Translations under genes and position numbers: made by a program
Part shown: positions 52,555 to 62,080 of the stretch, in pieces
How positions within the stretch are numbered: the first letter of the stretch is position 1
How the letters are laid out: every line of letters begins with the position of its first letter
Source of the DNA: CAISDA01 sp050258555
GTDB lineage: Bacteria > Bacteroidota > Ignavibacteria > UBA10030 > UBA8401
Reading direction: 5' to 3'
Assembly (NCBI GenBank): GCA_050258555.1
Contig: JBLMZA010000043.1
Span: 1 to 64,000, forward strand
DNA length: 64,000 nucleotides
Notes under the pieces: generated by a model
Told to the model about the DNA's origin: nothing
The model's database searches: none
Seen by the model: the letters and a program-made list of their open reading frames with translations, nothing else

Positions 52555-53013
52555 ATGGAGACAGCCGTGGCACATACGCTTCTGACAGAAGAAGAGCTTC
52601 GACGCATCGCCTCGACGATCGGAGAGGTGGAAGAATCGACGAGCGGCGAGATACGCGTGAACATACACGAGAAGCGGTCGTGGACCGAGCGCAGGCTCAG
52701 CCTTCGCGATCTTGCGCTGAAGCACTTCCATTCCCTCGGCATGGAAAAAACGCGGGACAAGACCGGAGTGCTGATCTTCATCTGCGTGCGCGAGCGCGAA
52801 TTCTATATCGCCGCCGATGAAGGGATACATGCGAAGTTTCCGCAGGAGTATTGGGACTCGGTTGCAGAAACGATGACACGCCAGTTCAAGGCGAGCCGTT
52901 TCTGCGAAGGCATCTGCTTCGCGGTGCGCGAGATCGGCACGGCGCTTGCCCGGGAGTTCCCGCTGCGCGAAGGGGATACGAACGAACTATCGAACGACGT
53001 GAGTTTTACTTAA
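52555..53013 (+). CDS. Cytosolic TPM-domain protein
   Basis: 152 aa, no signal peptide and no membrane helix. TPM domain (LTEEELRRIASTIGEVEESTSGEIRVNIHEK, KTRDKTGVLIFICVREREFYIAADEGIHAKFPQEYWDSVAETMTRQF). Second member of the family within 1.5 kb, next to lemA and the YgcG-type gene. Starts 3 bp after the receiver gene. Confidence 0.9.
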   Translation: METAVAHTLLTEEELRRIASTIGEVEESTSGEIRVNIHEKRSWTERRLSLRDLALKHFHSLGMEKTRDKTGVLIFICVREREFYIAADEGIHAKFPQEYWDSVAETMTRQFKASRFCEGICFAVREIGTALAREFPLREGDTNELSNDVSFT

Positions 53014-53025
53014 CAGGTCTCAAGC

Positions 53026-53886
53026 ATGAATTGTACAGTAGCAGTCGCGCAGATCGATGCGGCAGTGGGCAATCTCAAGGCAAATGCGGCGCGCCATGCC
53101 GACGCCGTGCGGAAGGCGATCGCGGCGCGCGCCGACATCGTCGTCTTTCCTGAACTGAGCCTTACCGGCTACACGGTGCGCGATCTGAATTGGGATGTCG
53201 CACTCCGTGCGCAGAAGCAGGAGTTGTTCGACGAACTGATCAACCTGAGCTCGCAGATCACGATCGTCTTCGGAGCGGTGGAAGAGGCTCCCAATTTCGG
53301 CATCTATAATTCGGCGTTCGTGATCGAAGAGGGAATCATTGCTTCGGCGCACCGCAAGGTGTATCCGCCGACATACGGCATGTTCGAGGAGATGCGGTAC
53401 TTTTCGCGCGGATCCGATGTGCGCTGCTTCGAATCGAGGCACGGACGGCTCGGCATCCTGATCTGCGAGGACCTGTGGCACATGTCGCTGCCGTATGTGC
53501 TGGCGCAGGACGGTGCGGAGGTCATCATCGGCATTGCGGCCAGCCCGACGCGCCTGTCGGGACAGTCGGCCATGCTGCCGGGCCTGGCGCTCAATTACGA
53601 GCATCATAAGACGTATGCGCGCCTGCTCAGCTCCTACATCGTGTATTGCAACCGCGTGGGCATGGAAGACGGTGTGAGTTTCTGGGGCGGATCGCATGTG
53701 GTGGGACCGGCCGGCGACATTCTGGCGCAGGCGCAGCTGTTCGAAGAGGATCTGATTACGGCGAGAATCGAAGCCAACGAAGTGCGGCGTGCCCGGCGCT
53801 TATCGCGCCACTTTATCGACGATGACATGCATCTCACGGTCCAGCAGCTTGAACGCATACAGAGAGAGCGCGATGCACAGCGCTGA
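53026..53886 (+). CDS. Carbon-nitrogen hydrolase (nitrilase superfamily)
   Basis: 286 aa. Catalytic triad in place: Glu in VVFPELSLTGY, Lys in AHRKVYPPTYG, Cys in GILICEDLWH. The EDLW context and length match the stand-alone relatives of the glutaminase domain of NAD synthetase. Substrate unknown (amide or nitrile). It starts 12 bp after the TPM gene. Confidence 0.9.
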   Translation: MNCTVAVAQIDAAVGNLKANAARHADAVRKAIAARADIVVFPELSLTGYTVRDLNWDVALRAQKQELFDELINLSSQITIVFGAVEEAPNFGIYNSAFVIEEGIIASAHRKVYPPTYGMFEEMRYFSRGSDVRCFESRHGRLGILICEDLWHMSLPYVLAQDGAEVIIGIAASPTRLSGQSAMLPGLALNYEHHKTYARLLSSYIVYCNRVGMEDGVSFWGGSHVVGPAGDILAQAQLFEEDLITARIEANEVRRARRLSRHFIDDDMHLTVQQLERIQRERDAQR

Positions 53887-53895
53887 CAACATCGC

Positions 53896-54510
53896 ATGAG
53901 AATACGCCTCATACTGCCGGCTGTACTCCTCCTTGCAGCCGCCGCCGCGTTCGGCGGCGACGACGGGGCGCCGCGTCCCGCGCGTGATCTCTTCACTGCG
54001 GCATGCCGCGAGACAGGCAAGGAACTTGCGGCCGGAAGCGGGCTTTCACGGAGCGCGTCTGTCCTGGTCCGCTTCGCCGGAGACAAAACGGAATTCTTCC
54101 GCACGCCGCTCATGGATGCGCTTTCGGCGGCATGCGGCGCGGTCTACGTCTCCGGCGCATCGGCCGATACGATTGTCACGTTCGGCATCGAAGACGCGGC
54201 GATCGGCTATGGACCCGCGTTCCGCGAAGGATGGTTCCGAGAACGCAGGACCGAGCGCTCGGTCCGGGTCCGTCTGCGCATGGAGATGATTTCCTCTTCC
54301 AGCGGAAAGGTGCTCTATACGCGGACGCTTGACGGCCTTGAGCGCGATACGATCGCGGTCGACGAGATCCAGGAAACGGGCGCCTCGGCGCGGCACATCG
54401 CCGTTGGCGCGGCTCCCGAGCCATCGCTGTGGGAACGCATCCTGGAACCCGCGATTCTGACGGTGTCGTCGGGAATTGCGGTCTACCTGTTTTTCACTGT
54501 TCGAAGCTGA
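53896..54510 (+). CDS. Uncharacterised exported protein
   Basis: 204 aa. Signal peptide (RLILPAVLLLAAAAAFGG), a mixed alpha/beta domain (ASVLVRFAGDKTEFFRTPLMDAL, ADTIVTFGIEDAAIGYGPAF, RVRLRMEMISSSSGKVLYTRTL) and a C-terminal hydrophobic segment (AILTVSSGIAVYLFFTV) that may anchor it. No family recognised. It lies in a tight run nitrilase - this gene - capA - bamD, 9 bp after the first. Confidence 0.65.
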   Translation: MRIRLILPAVLLLAAAAAFGGDDGAPRPARDLFTAACRETGKELAAGSGLSRSASVLVRFAGDKTEFFRTPLMDALSAACGAVYVSGASADTIVTFGIEDAAIGYGPAFREGWFRERRTERSVRVRLRMEMISSSSGKVLYTRTLDGLERDTIAVDEIQETGASARHIAVGAAPEPSLWERILEPAILTVSSGIAVYLFFTVRS

Positions 54511-54515
54511 CCGCA

Positions 54516-55559
54516 ATGCAGGCGCGCCGGACGATGCATATGCTTTTCCTGTTTGGCGCCGGCGCCTGGCTGTACTTCGGTTTGACGACGGATTACCGGA
54601 CGCATATACGGAAGAATACGGCGTACGGTGTGCCGGCAGGCCGTGCGACGCTTCTGGCATTCGGCGACGTGAATCTGGGGCGCACGCTCGGCCGGCAGCT
54701 GCTGCGCGAGGGTCCCGGCTGCGTGTTCGACGAATTCCGGTTCGATACGGCCGACGTCGTCTTCGTGAATCTGGAAAGCACGCTTTCGGATCAGGGCGGC
54801 GAGACCGAATCGCCGGAGAGCAATTACATTTTCACAGGGCCGCCGGTCGGCGCGCTTGCGCTGGCGCGCGCGGGCATCACGGTTGTCGCGACGGCGAACA
54901 ATCACGCCTATGATTACGGCGAGCGCGCGCTGAAGGAAACGATCGATCACCTCGATGCGGCGAACATCGGGCATGCAGGCACGTCCAAAGAGGAAGAGAC
55001 CGTGCTCGAGCCGCTCTGCCTCACGGCTAACGGGATGAAGTTCGCATTCTTTGCGGTGACCGATTTCATGAACATGGGATACGGCTGGCGCCGTCATGCG
55101 GCTGCGGCCGATTCGGCGAGGCTGTTTCCGAAGCTGCGCGAGGCCGCCGGGTGGGCCGATGCGGTGATCGTCAGCGTCCACGGCGGCGATGAGTATGCCG
55201 ATGTGCCGTCGGCGCGCGTCTCGGCATTCATGCGCGCCTGCATCGACCAGGGAGCCATGCTCGTGCTGGGACATCATCCGCATGTGCCGTACGGCATCGA
55301 TTCGGTCCGGGGCGGCTACATCGTTTCCTCGCTCGGCAATTTTGTATTTTCGCAGCCGCAGCGGGAATGGACGCAGCTGAGCTACGGCGTGCTCTTCGAA
55401 TTTACGCGGGCAGGGAGGCGCGCTGACATCCGGCTCCGGCGCGTCATCCCGATCGAGACCGGCTTCCGGCCGCTGCGCATGGACCGCCGTGAAGGGCGCG
55501 AGAAAATCATGGCGCGCGCCCAGCAGTATTCGTCTTTTTCATTGAAGCAGTTTTATTAA
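54516..55559 (+). CDS. CapA-family metallophosphatase-like protein
   Basis: 347 aa. N-terminal hydrophobic segment (MLFLFGAGAWLYFGL), then PGA_cap domain: LLAFGDVNLGRTLG, ADVVFVNLESTLSD, VVATANNHAYDYGERAL, VIVSVHGGDEYADVPS, LVLGHHPHVPYGIDSVRGGYIVSSLGNFVF. Named for poly-gamma-glutamate capsule synthesis; many relatives occur without capsule genes, as here. 5 bp after the previous gene. Confidence 0.88.
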   Translation: MQARRTMHMLFLFGAGAWLYFGLTTDYRTHIRKNTAYGVPAGRATLLAFGDVNLGRTLGRQLLREGPGCVFDEFRFDTADVVFVNLESTLSDQGGETESPESNYIFTGPPVGALALARAGITVVATANNHAYDYGERALKETIDHLDAANIGHAGTSKEEETVLEPLCLTANGMKFAFFAVTDFMNMGYGWRRHAAAADSARLFPKLREAAGWADAVIVSVHGGDEYADVPSARVSAFMRACIDQGAMLVLGHHPHVPYGIDSVRGGYIVSSLGNFVFSQPQREWTQLSYGVLFEFTRAGRRADIRLRRVIPIETGFRPLRMDRREGREKIMARAQQYSSFSLKQFY

Positions 55560-55580
55560 CTCATAACGACACGTAATCCT

Positions 55581-56408
55581 ATGACAGCAGTACGACGACA
55601 GTTCCCCATTGCGGCGGCATTCATCCTCATCACGGGCGCGGCGATTCTACTTTCATCCTGCAGCGCGAGCAAGAGCGCCGAAGAGCCGATGACGGCCGAA
55701 GGACAGTTTGCCCGGGCGATGAAGGAATTCAATGATGAAAAGTACCTCGATGCAATCGAAGCCTTCAAAACGATCACAGTCCAGTATCAGGGAAGCGGCG
55801 TCGCCGATGCGGCGCAGTTCTATATCGGCGAATCGCGATTCAACCGCGGCGAATACATACTTGCCGCCGCCGAGTACGACATGCTGATCCGTTCGATGCC
55901 GTCGTCAAAATATATTCCGACGGCGCGCTACAAGCGTGCGCTTGCCTACTACGAGATGTCGCCCAAGTCGCAGCTCGATCAGAAGTATACGCGGCTGGCG
56001 ATCGACGACTTCCAGACGTTTCTGGAATACGCGCCGAACGATTCGCTCGCCAAAGACGCAGACGCGAAGGTCCGCGAGCTCACCGACAAACTCGCCCGGA
56101 AGATTTTCGAGAGCGGCAGGCTCTACTTCCGGCGCGAATATTACAAGGCGGCGATCGTCTATTTCGACAATGTGATCGACCAGTATCACGACACCCGGTA
56201 TGCCGACCAGGCGATGTACTGGAAGGCGCGCGCCCAGCGCGAACGCAGGGAATATGACGCCTCGCTCAGGACGCTCGACCAGCTCTTTGAAAAATTCCCG
56301 TCCACATCACTGAAGGACGATGCACAATCGCTGCGCAAGGAAGTCGAACGCCTGAAGCTTCTGCCGGCGGAAGGCAGCGGCGCAGGCAAATCCGACGGAG
56401 CGTTATGA
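55581..56408 (+). CDS. bamD: Outer membrane assembly lipoprotein BamD
   Basis: 275 aa. Lipoprotein signal (AAAFILITGAAILLSSC), then about five TPR units (FARAMKEFNDEKYLDAIEAFKTITVQYQGSGVADAAQFYIGESRFNRGEYILAAAEYDMLI, ARKIFESGRLYFRREYYKAAIVYFDNVID). It works with BamA to insert beta-barrels in the outer membrane. Overlaps the thioesterase start by 4 bp. Confidence 0.9.
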   Translation: MTAVRRQFPIAAAFILITGAAILLSSCSASKSAEEPMTAEGQFARAMKEFNDEKYLDAIEAFKTITVQYQGSGVADAAQFYIGESRFNRGEYILAAAEYDMLIRSMPSSKYIPTARYKRALAYYEMSPKSQLDQKYTRLAIDDFQTFLEYAPNDSLAKDADAKVRELTDKLARKIFESGRLYFRREYYKAAIVYFDNVIDQYHDTRYADQAMYWKARAQRERREYDASLRTLDQLFEKFPSTSLKDDAQSLRKEVERLKLLPAEGSGAGKSDGAL

Positions 56409-56875
56409 GCGAAGCCAAAACCGTGAAACAATCGCAGGCACGCATGACGCAGCTCGTGCTGCCGGACGAGACCAATCAGCTGGGCAACCTGCTCGGAGGC
56501 CAGCTCATGCACTGGATCGATCTTGTAGCTGCGATCGCCGCGATGCGGCATGCGCGGAAGGTCTGCGTGACCGCGTCGGTCGACGAGATCAATTTCATCA
56601 ATCCGGTAAAGCAGGGCGAAGTCGTCACTCTTCTTGCGTCAGTCAACCGCGTGTTTACGACCTCGATGGAAATCGGCGTCTCCGTTTCGGCGGAGAACCT
56701 GCTGACGGGGGAAACGCATCACACGAATTCCGCTTATCTGACATTCGTAGCCATCGATGAACAGGGAAGGCCCGTGCCGGTCGATCCGATCGTCTGCGAG
56801 GACGATGGGGAGATCCGGCGGTTCAATGAGGCTCTTCATCGGCGCGAACTGCGGCTTCAGCGGCGGATCAAATAA
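56405..56875 (+). CDS. Hotdog-fold acyl-CoA thioesterase
   Basis: 156 aa YciA/BFIT-like thioesterase hydrolysing acyl-CoA. Core: LPDETNQLGNLLGGQLMHWIDLVAAIAAMRHA, with the N-x-x-G-x-x-x-G-G and catalytic Asp, and VDEINFINPVKQGEVVTLLASVNRV. ATG 56405 overlaps the bamD stop by 4 bp. Confidence 0.93.
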   Translation: MSEAKTVKQSQARMTQLVLPDETNQLGNLLGGQLMHWIDLVAAIAAMRHARKVCVTASVDEINFINPVKQGEVVTLLASVNRVFTTSMEIGVSVSAENLLTGETHHTNSAYLTFVAIDEQGRPVPVDPIVCEDDGEIRRFNEALHRRELRLQRRIK

Positions 56876-56876
56876 G

Positions 56877-59147
56877 ATGACACCACACGACGCCGAACCG
56901 ACGCCGAACCACCACTTCTCGGTTTACCAGTTCAGCCATCCGATTGCGGTGCGCCGAAGCGCTATCGCATTGATGATCGTGCTTGCCTGCGTTGCCCGCA
57001 GCGCGGGCGCGCTTCGTGCGAGTGCGTCGCTCGGTATGACGGTGCAGTGCGACCTCCCGTTCACGCCGATGTTTCCGGCGTTCATCCATTATTCGAGCGC
57101 TCGCGCCGTCGACCTCGCCTGCATCGATCCGTCGACGTCGCAGCTGGTCATTCTTAAAAACGACGGACACGGCGGCTTCGGAAGCCCCGTCGTGGCGGCG
57201 CGCATTGCCGATGCCGCCTCGATGACGACGGGCGATCTGAATATGGACGGCATCGATGATCTCGTCATCGTGCGACGCGAACAGCGGCAGATCGATGTGC
57301 TGTTAAGCTCGACAGCCGACTCGGCGTACACGCTCGTCCGATATCCCGTGAAATATTATCCCGAGCATGCGGTCATCGCCGATCTCAACAACGACCGCAT
57401 CCCCGACATCATCAGCTGCGGCCGCGTGTCTTCAGGCATCACGCTGCTGCGCGGGACAGGCAAGGGAACGTTCATGGAGGCGAAGGAATTGTTTCCCGAC
57501 ATCCCCGTGAGCGATGTCTACGTGCGGAAGCTCAACGGCGACCATTATCCGGACATCATTCTCTACAACTGGCTGGCGGGGGAGATGTCGTTTTCGATCG
57601 GCATGGGCGATCTGCAGTTTGCCGAGCAGACGCTGATGCCGTTTCAGAAGGATTCTTCCGGCATCGTCTTCATCAACAGCAACGGCGATGCCGTGACGGA
57701 CTTTGCCATTGCGTCGAATGAACGAAACACGCTTCAAATTTACGAAGGCGACGGTCTGGGCTCCTATCATCCGCGGCAGGCGCTGTCGATGTCGATCAAT
57801 CCGACGCGCCTGGAAGCGGTGCACATCCGCTCGAAGCAGAACGACGACGTGCTCGCCTCGAATGCGGAGAACGGCATGTTTTCGCTCTACCTCAACCGGG
57901 GCGACGGAACATACGACGACGAGATCCAGTTCGGCGGCAGCGAGGGCGTGCTGCTGACGGGCGATGTCGACGGCGACGGCCAGGAGGATCTTGCCTCGAT
58001 CGCCGCGCGCGGACGCTCGATGCAGATCTATTACAACGGACAGAAAGCCGCGCAGACGATCCCGGACGGGGAAGGCGCGGTCTCCTATCCCGTGGGCAGG
58101 ATCCCGCTTGCGCTTGCGGTGGGGGATTTCAACAACGACGGGCGGGATGACATCGCCGCGGCCAACACGGGAACGTCGACCGTGTCGCTCCTTCTTTCGG
58201 GAACATCTTCCATGTTCACGGGACAGCGGTCGTTCGAAACCGTCTCATCGCCGACCTCGATCCGTCTGTATGCCAGAAGCGACAGCTCGGTGACATTCGT
58301 CTTCGCGCATGCGACGCGCTCGCGCGTGTCCGTGCTTTCGCTCGCCGAGCATGTCCGCAACAGCGGAGAGGCGGGCATCGAATCGCAGCTCTACACGATC
58401 CCCACGGCGGAGCGCCCCGCGCTCATCCTTTCGGATCTCGCAGTGCAGAGAAAGTCGATCGAGTTCTATGTCGCATCGGGTTCGCCCCAGACATCGCTGT
58501 CCTACTATCAGCAGGTGAAGGGAACAAAGTTCATCGAACGCAGCTTCAAGCCGATCATTCCGGCGAGGATCCTTGCCGGCGCTGTCACCGACTTCAACGG
58601 CGACGGGCGCCCGGACCTCGCCTATGTCTACGGGGACCAGTCGACGGGAAGAAATGTCCTGGGCATCACGTTCAGCGACACGACGGGCCAATACCGCTCC
58701 AATACGCTTTCGTATGTGTTCCCCGACAGCGTCATGAAGCGGTGCGTCCTGTTGTTCGACGACTTCGACGGCGACGGACAGGCCGACTGTCTGCTAGCGC
58801 AGTCGCCGGCGAACACGCTTGGTGTGGCGCTCGGTACCGGAGGAGGCAAATTCCGCGGGATGCGCACGGTGGCGCGGGGGATGATCACCGGCGCCGAGCA
58901 GGTGCAGACGCTCGATTTCAACGGAGACGGGATCACCGACATTGCATTCATGGACGGATCGTCCTCCGAACTGTTTCTGCTGCTGGGCAGAGGCAATGGC
59001 ACTTTCTCCGAGAAGCAGTTCATTCTCGATGTGCCGATCGACGGAGCATTCCGCTGCGCCGATATGAACCGGGACGGCGCGATGGATGTCGTCGTCACCG
59101 ATCCGAAACGAAACATAGTGACCATTCAGTATGCGAAACATCGTTAA
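56877..59147 (+). CDS. Secreted FG-GAP/VCBS repeat protein
   Basis: 756 aa. After a leading stretch and a hydrophobic signal-like segment (SAIALMIVLACVARSAGALRA) the protein consists of beta-propeller repeats with calcium loops: GDLNMDGIDDL, ADLNNDRIPDI, GDVDGDGQEDL, GDFNNDGRDDI, TDFNGDGRPDL, DDFDGDGQAD, LDFNGDGITDI, ADMNRDGAMDV. No T9SS tail is present, unlike its neighbour. ATG 56877 follows the thioesterase stop by 1 bp; it overlaps the next gene by 17 bp. Confidence 0.88.
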   Translation: MTPHDAEPTPNHHFSVYQFSHPIAVRRSAIALMIVLACVARSAGALRASASLGMTVQCDLPFTPMFPAFIHYSSARAVDLACIDPSTSQLVILKNDGHGGFGSPVVAARIADAASMTTGDLNMDGIDDLVIVRREQRQIDVLLSSTADSAYTLVRYPVKYYPEHAVIADLNNDRIPDIISCGRVSSGITLLRGTGKGTFMEAKELFPDIPVSDVYVRKLNGDHYPDIILYNWLAGEMSFSIGMGDLQFAEQTLMPFQKDSSGIVFINSNGDAVTDFAIASNERNTLQIYEGDGLGSYHPRQALSMSINPTRLEAVHIRSKQNDDVLASNAENGMFSLYLNRGDGTYDDEIQFGGSEGVLLTGDVDGDGQEDLASIAARGRSMQIYYNGQKAAQTIPDGEGAVSYPVGRIPLALAVGDFNNDGRDDIAAANTGTSTVSLLLSGTSSMFTGQRSFETVSSPTSIRLYARSDSSVTFVFAHATRSRVSVLSLAEHVRNSGEAGIESQLYTIPTAERPALILSDLAVQRKSIEFYVASGSPQTSLSYYQQVKGTKFIERSFKPIIPARILAGAVTDFNGDGRPDLAYVYGDQSTGRNVLGITFSDTTGQYRSNTLSYVFPDSVMKRCVLLFDDFDGDGQADCLLAQSPANTLGVALGTGGGKFRGMRTVARGMITGAEQVQTLDFNGDGITDIAFMDGSSSELFLLLGRGNGTFSEKQFILDVPIDGAFRCADMNRDGAMDVVVTDPKRNIVTIQYAKHR

Positions 59148-60723
59148 CTTCATCGGCATCGCGATGCTGGTGCTGTATGCCGCCGGACGTGCGCAGTCGC
59201 CCGCACCGGGAAAATGCACGACGTTCGACCGGTTTCGCACCGGTCTGCCCCCCGGCATCAGCGCGAAAGTGACCGAGGAGCGTCCCGATCTCCAGACGAG
59301 CATCCTCAGTCCCCGGAAGCATTTCCGCATCCATTTCGACACGACGGGCATCAATACGCCGGCGTTCGTGACGACGCAGGGGGCGAGAATCGAAGGCACG
59401 GCCCGGCAGTTTGCCGATACCACCGCGAAGATTTTCGATTCGGTGTGGACGGCGGAAATCGGGACGATCGGTTTTGCCGCTCCGCCTTCCGATCTGGGGC
59501 TGGGAGGAGGGGACGAATACGATGTGTACATTCTCGATCGCGGAGCGAATAATTTCGGTGAGACGATGTGGGATCCGAATGCGCCGCTGTCTTCCACAAC
59601 GGCGGCTCCGCGCTTCGCCTCGTACATCAACATCGACAACGATTTCGGAAGCGGCTTTCGCACGATGGGGCTTGCCGGCGTGATGAGCACGGCCGCGCAC
59701 GAGTTCCATCATGCCATACAGATCGGCGGCTACGGCATCTGGTACAGCGATCTGTATTTTTACGAGCTTTCCGCCGAATCGATGGAACCGACCGTCTTTC
59801 CCGTGTCGAAGGATTACATCAACGACGTCGGCACGTATTTCCGGAACATCGACAACATATCGCTCTACACGTCGAATGCGACATACAGCGGATACGAGCG
59901 GGCCATCTGGGGCGTCTTCCTCATGCGGCGCTACGGAACCGGCATCATGCGCGAGATCTGGGAGGCGGTTGCCGCGGCGAAGCCGGTGCCGGCCATGAAG
60001 ACCGCGCTTGAAAAGCGCGGCACGTCGCTGACGAAGGAATTTTCCGAATTCTGTTTCTGGAATTACTATACGGGATGGCGCGCCGATACCACACGGTTCT
60101 ATGCCGATGCGCATCTCTTTCCGGTGGTGGCCATGCGCGCGCGCGAAACGCTTCACACGCAGCCCATCACGTTCCAGTACGCCTGCAGGGGATTCGGCGT
60201 GAATTATCTCGAGGTGCAGAATCCTCCCGACACGGCCGCGTTCATCGTCGCCAACACGAACATGGATGATGCGCTCGGCGCGCAGTCCGGCCAGTACGGC
60301 TATCAGGTGCGCGTATCGGCCGGCGCCGGCAATGGCGGCACGCAGCTCTCGAACGGGATGTACGCCGACTTCACCGTCTCCGATCCGGGGAACTGGAAAT
60401 ATCTGCCGCTGGCCGGCCAGGCTCCTGCTTCGGTGAGTGCTGCCGCATGTTTTCCGAATCCGTTCAATCCGTCGACATCATCGCTCTACATCAGCCTGAC
60501 GAGGGAGCAGGCACTGCAGACGACGCGCACGCTGAATGTGTATTCGGCTTCCTACGACTGCGTGTATTCGGGAAGCGTGCCGAGGCAGTCGTTCAACGGC
60601 GCGCAGTACGCCGTGTGGGACGGAAAGACATCGCAGGGCGGATTGTGCGCCACGGGAGTGTATCTCTACGTGCTCACATCCGGCGGCACAACCATGAAAG
60701 GAAAGTTTGCGGTCATACGATGA
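59131..60723 (+). CDS. Secreted zinc metallopeptidase (MXAN_6640-like) with T9SS tail
   Basis: 530 aa. Signal peptide (NFIGIAMLVLYAAGRAQ), catalytic part (HFRIHFDTTGINTPAFV; DLGLGGGDEYDVYILDRG; HEFHH at residues 190-194 within STAAHEFHHAIQIG) as in the MXAN_6640 family putative metalloproteases, and a C-terminal sorting domain (CFPNPFNPSTSSLYI ... ATGVYLYVLTSGG). The spacing and first residues of the tail differ slightly from the other T9SS tails. It overlaps ccmA by 4 bp, coupling a secreted enzyme to cytochrome maturation genes. Confidence 0.85.
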   Translation: MRNIVNFIGIAMLVLYAAGRAQSPAPGKCTTFDRFRTGLPPGISAKVTEERPDLQTSILSPRKHFRIHFDTTGINTPAFVTTQGARIEGTARQFADTTAKIFDSVWTAEIGTIGFAAPPSDLGLGGGDEYDVYILDRGANNFGETMWDPNAPLSSTTAAPRFASYINIDNDFGSGFRTMGLAGVMSTAAHEFHHAIQIGGYGIWYSDLYFYELSAESMEPTVFPVSKDYINDVGTYFRNIDNISLYTSNATYSGYERAIWGVFLMRRYGTGIMREIWEAVAAAKPVPAMKTALEKRGTSLTKEFSEFCFWNYYTGWRADTTRFYADAHLFPVVAMRARETLHTQPITFQYACRGFGVNYLEVQNPPDTAAFIVANTNMDDALGAQSGQYGYQVRVSAGAGNGGTQLSNGMYADFTVSDPGNWKYLPLAGQAPASVSAAACFPNPFNPSTSSLYISLTREQALQTTRTLNVYSASYDCVYSGSVPRQSFNGAQYAVWDGKTSQGGLCATGVYLYVLTSGGTTMKGKFAVIR

Positions 60724-61388
60724 CAACACTGTGTTTTGAAGCAAAGGACATCACGAAAGAGTTCAACCGGAAGCGCATCGTCGAGCACATCTCGTTCGAA
60801 CTGCACGAGCGCCAGTCGCTCGCTCTGGTCGGACGGAACGGGGCGGGCAAGTCGACCGTCGCGAAAATTCTCTGCGGCCTTCTGTCGCCGACGCGCGGCA
60901 CGGTCGCGCTCACGGTCGACGGCGCGCAGGCGGCGTACCCTTCGGCCATGTATCCGCATCTCGGATTTGTGGCGCCCTACATCAATCTCTACGACGAGTT
61001 CACGGGATACGAGAACCTTCGGCTTTGCGCGCGGATGCGCGGCATCGGAGTTGAGGGCGGGGACCGCAGCGAGATGCTGCTGAAGCAGTTCAGCCTGTAC
61101 GAAAAACGGCATGACGAGCTCCGCACGTATTCTTCCGGCATGAAGCAGCGCCTCAAATACTGCGCGGCCCTTCTGCATGCGCCTGCGCTGCTGGTGCTGG
61201 ACGAGCCGTGCGCGAATCTTGACGAGGAAGGCATACGCGTGGTGCGCACGGTGATGACGCGCCAGAAGGAGTCCGGCATCCTGATCATCGCCACCAACGA
61301 CCGGGATGATCTTGCCTATGCCGACTCGATCGTGACGGTCGAGAGGGCGGGCGCGGCGGCGGTCCCGCCGGAAGGAGGCCGCGCATGA
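60720..61388 (+). CDS. ccmA: Heme exporter ATP-binding protein CcmA
   Basis: 222 aa ABC ATPase. Walker A GRNGAGKST, Q-loop region VAPYINLYDEFTGYENL, signature YSSGMKQRL, Walker B LLVLDEPCANLDE, and H-loop position ATNDRDD where His is replaced by Asn (ATN). It works with CcmB to release holo-CcmE. ATG 60720 overlaps the metallopeptidase stop; its own stop overlaps ccmB by 4 bp. Confidence 0.9.
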   Translation: MTTLCFEAKDITKEFNRKRIVEHISFELHERQSLALVGRNGAGKSTVAKILCGLLSPTRGTVALTVDGAQAAYPSAMYPHLGFVAPYINLYDEFTGYENLRLCARMRGIGVEGGDRSEMLLKQFSLYEKRHDELRTYSSGMKQRLKYCAALLHAPALLVLDEPCANLDEEGIRVVRTVMTRQKESGILIIATNDRDDLAYADSIVTVERAGAAAVPPEGGRA

Positions 61389-62059
61389 ACACGTTTCTGA
61401 AAAGCGCCTACGTGCTCGTGGAAAAAGAAATCCTGTCCGAATTCAGGACACGCTATGCGCTCAATGCGCTCATGATGTTCGTCATCACGACGCTCTCGAT
61501 CATCCTCTTCTCGCTCGGAGGCGAAACGGTGTCGAGCGACGTGCTCTGCGGACTGCTGTGGATCGTCATTTTCTTCAGCGCCATGTCGGGCCTGTCCCGT
61601 TCGTTCGTGGCCGAAGAGGAGCGCGGCACGGTCATGACGCTTCAGCTGCTGACGCACCCGTCGGCGGTCTTCGCCGGAAAGCTCGTGTATAATATCATAC
61701 TGGCCCTGGCGCTCGATCTCTTCATCGGGCTGGCCTACCAGGCGGTCGTGCCCGATTTCATGATCAGAACACAGTCCATCTTCTGGCTCGCGATCGTCAT
61801 GGGAAGCATCGGACTGGCGAGCGCATCGACCATCCTTGCGGCCATTATCGCGAAAGCCAACACGAAGGGAACTCTTTTCCCCGTCCTGGCATTTCCAATT
61901 TTGTTACCGCTGCTTCTGACCGCGATCAACGCAACAAAACTCTCCGCCGACGGCGCGTCGTTCATCGAGGCGCTGCAGGAATTCCAGATCCTGCTTTCGT
62001 TTTCCGTCGTCGTGATCACGGTCTCGCTTGTACTCTTTGAATACGTTTGGAAAGACTAA
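61385..62059 (+). CDS. ccmB: Heme exporter membrane protein CcmB
   Basis: 224 aa, six membrane helices. VLVEKEILSEFRTRYALNALMMFVITTLSIILFS, FVAEEERGTVMTLQLL (coupling-helix region) and ASTILAAIIAKANTKGTLFPVLAFPILLPLLLTAI are typical of CcmB. Partner of CcmA. Confidence 0.93.
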   Translation: MNTFLKSAYVLVEKEILSEFRTRYALNALMMFVITTLSIILFSLGGETVSSDVLCGLLWIVIFFSAMSGLSRSFVAEEERGTVMTLQLLTHPSAVFAGKLVYNIILALALDLFIGLAYQAVVPDFMIRTQSIFWLAIVMGSIGLASASTILAAIIAKANTKGTLFPVLAFPILLPLLLTAINATKLSADGASFIEALQEFQILLSFSVVVITVSLVLFEYVWKD

Positions 62060-62080
62060 CATCAGAAAGGATCTCACGTC

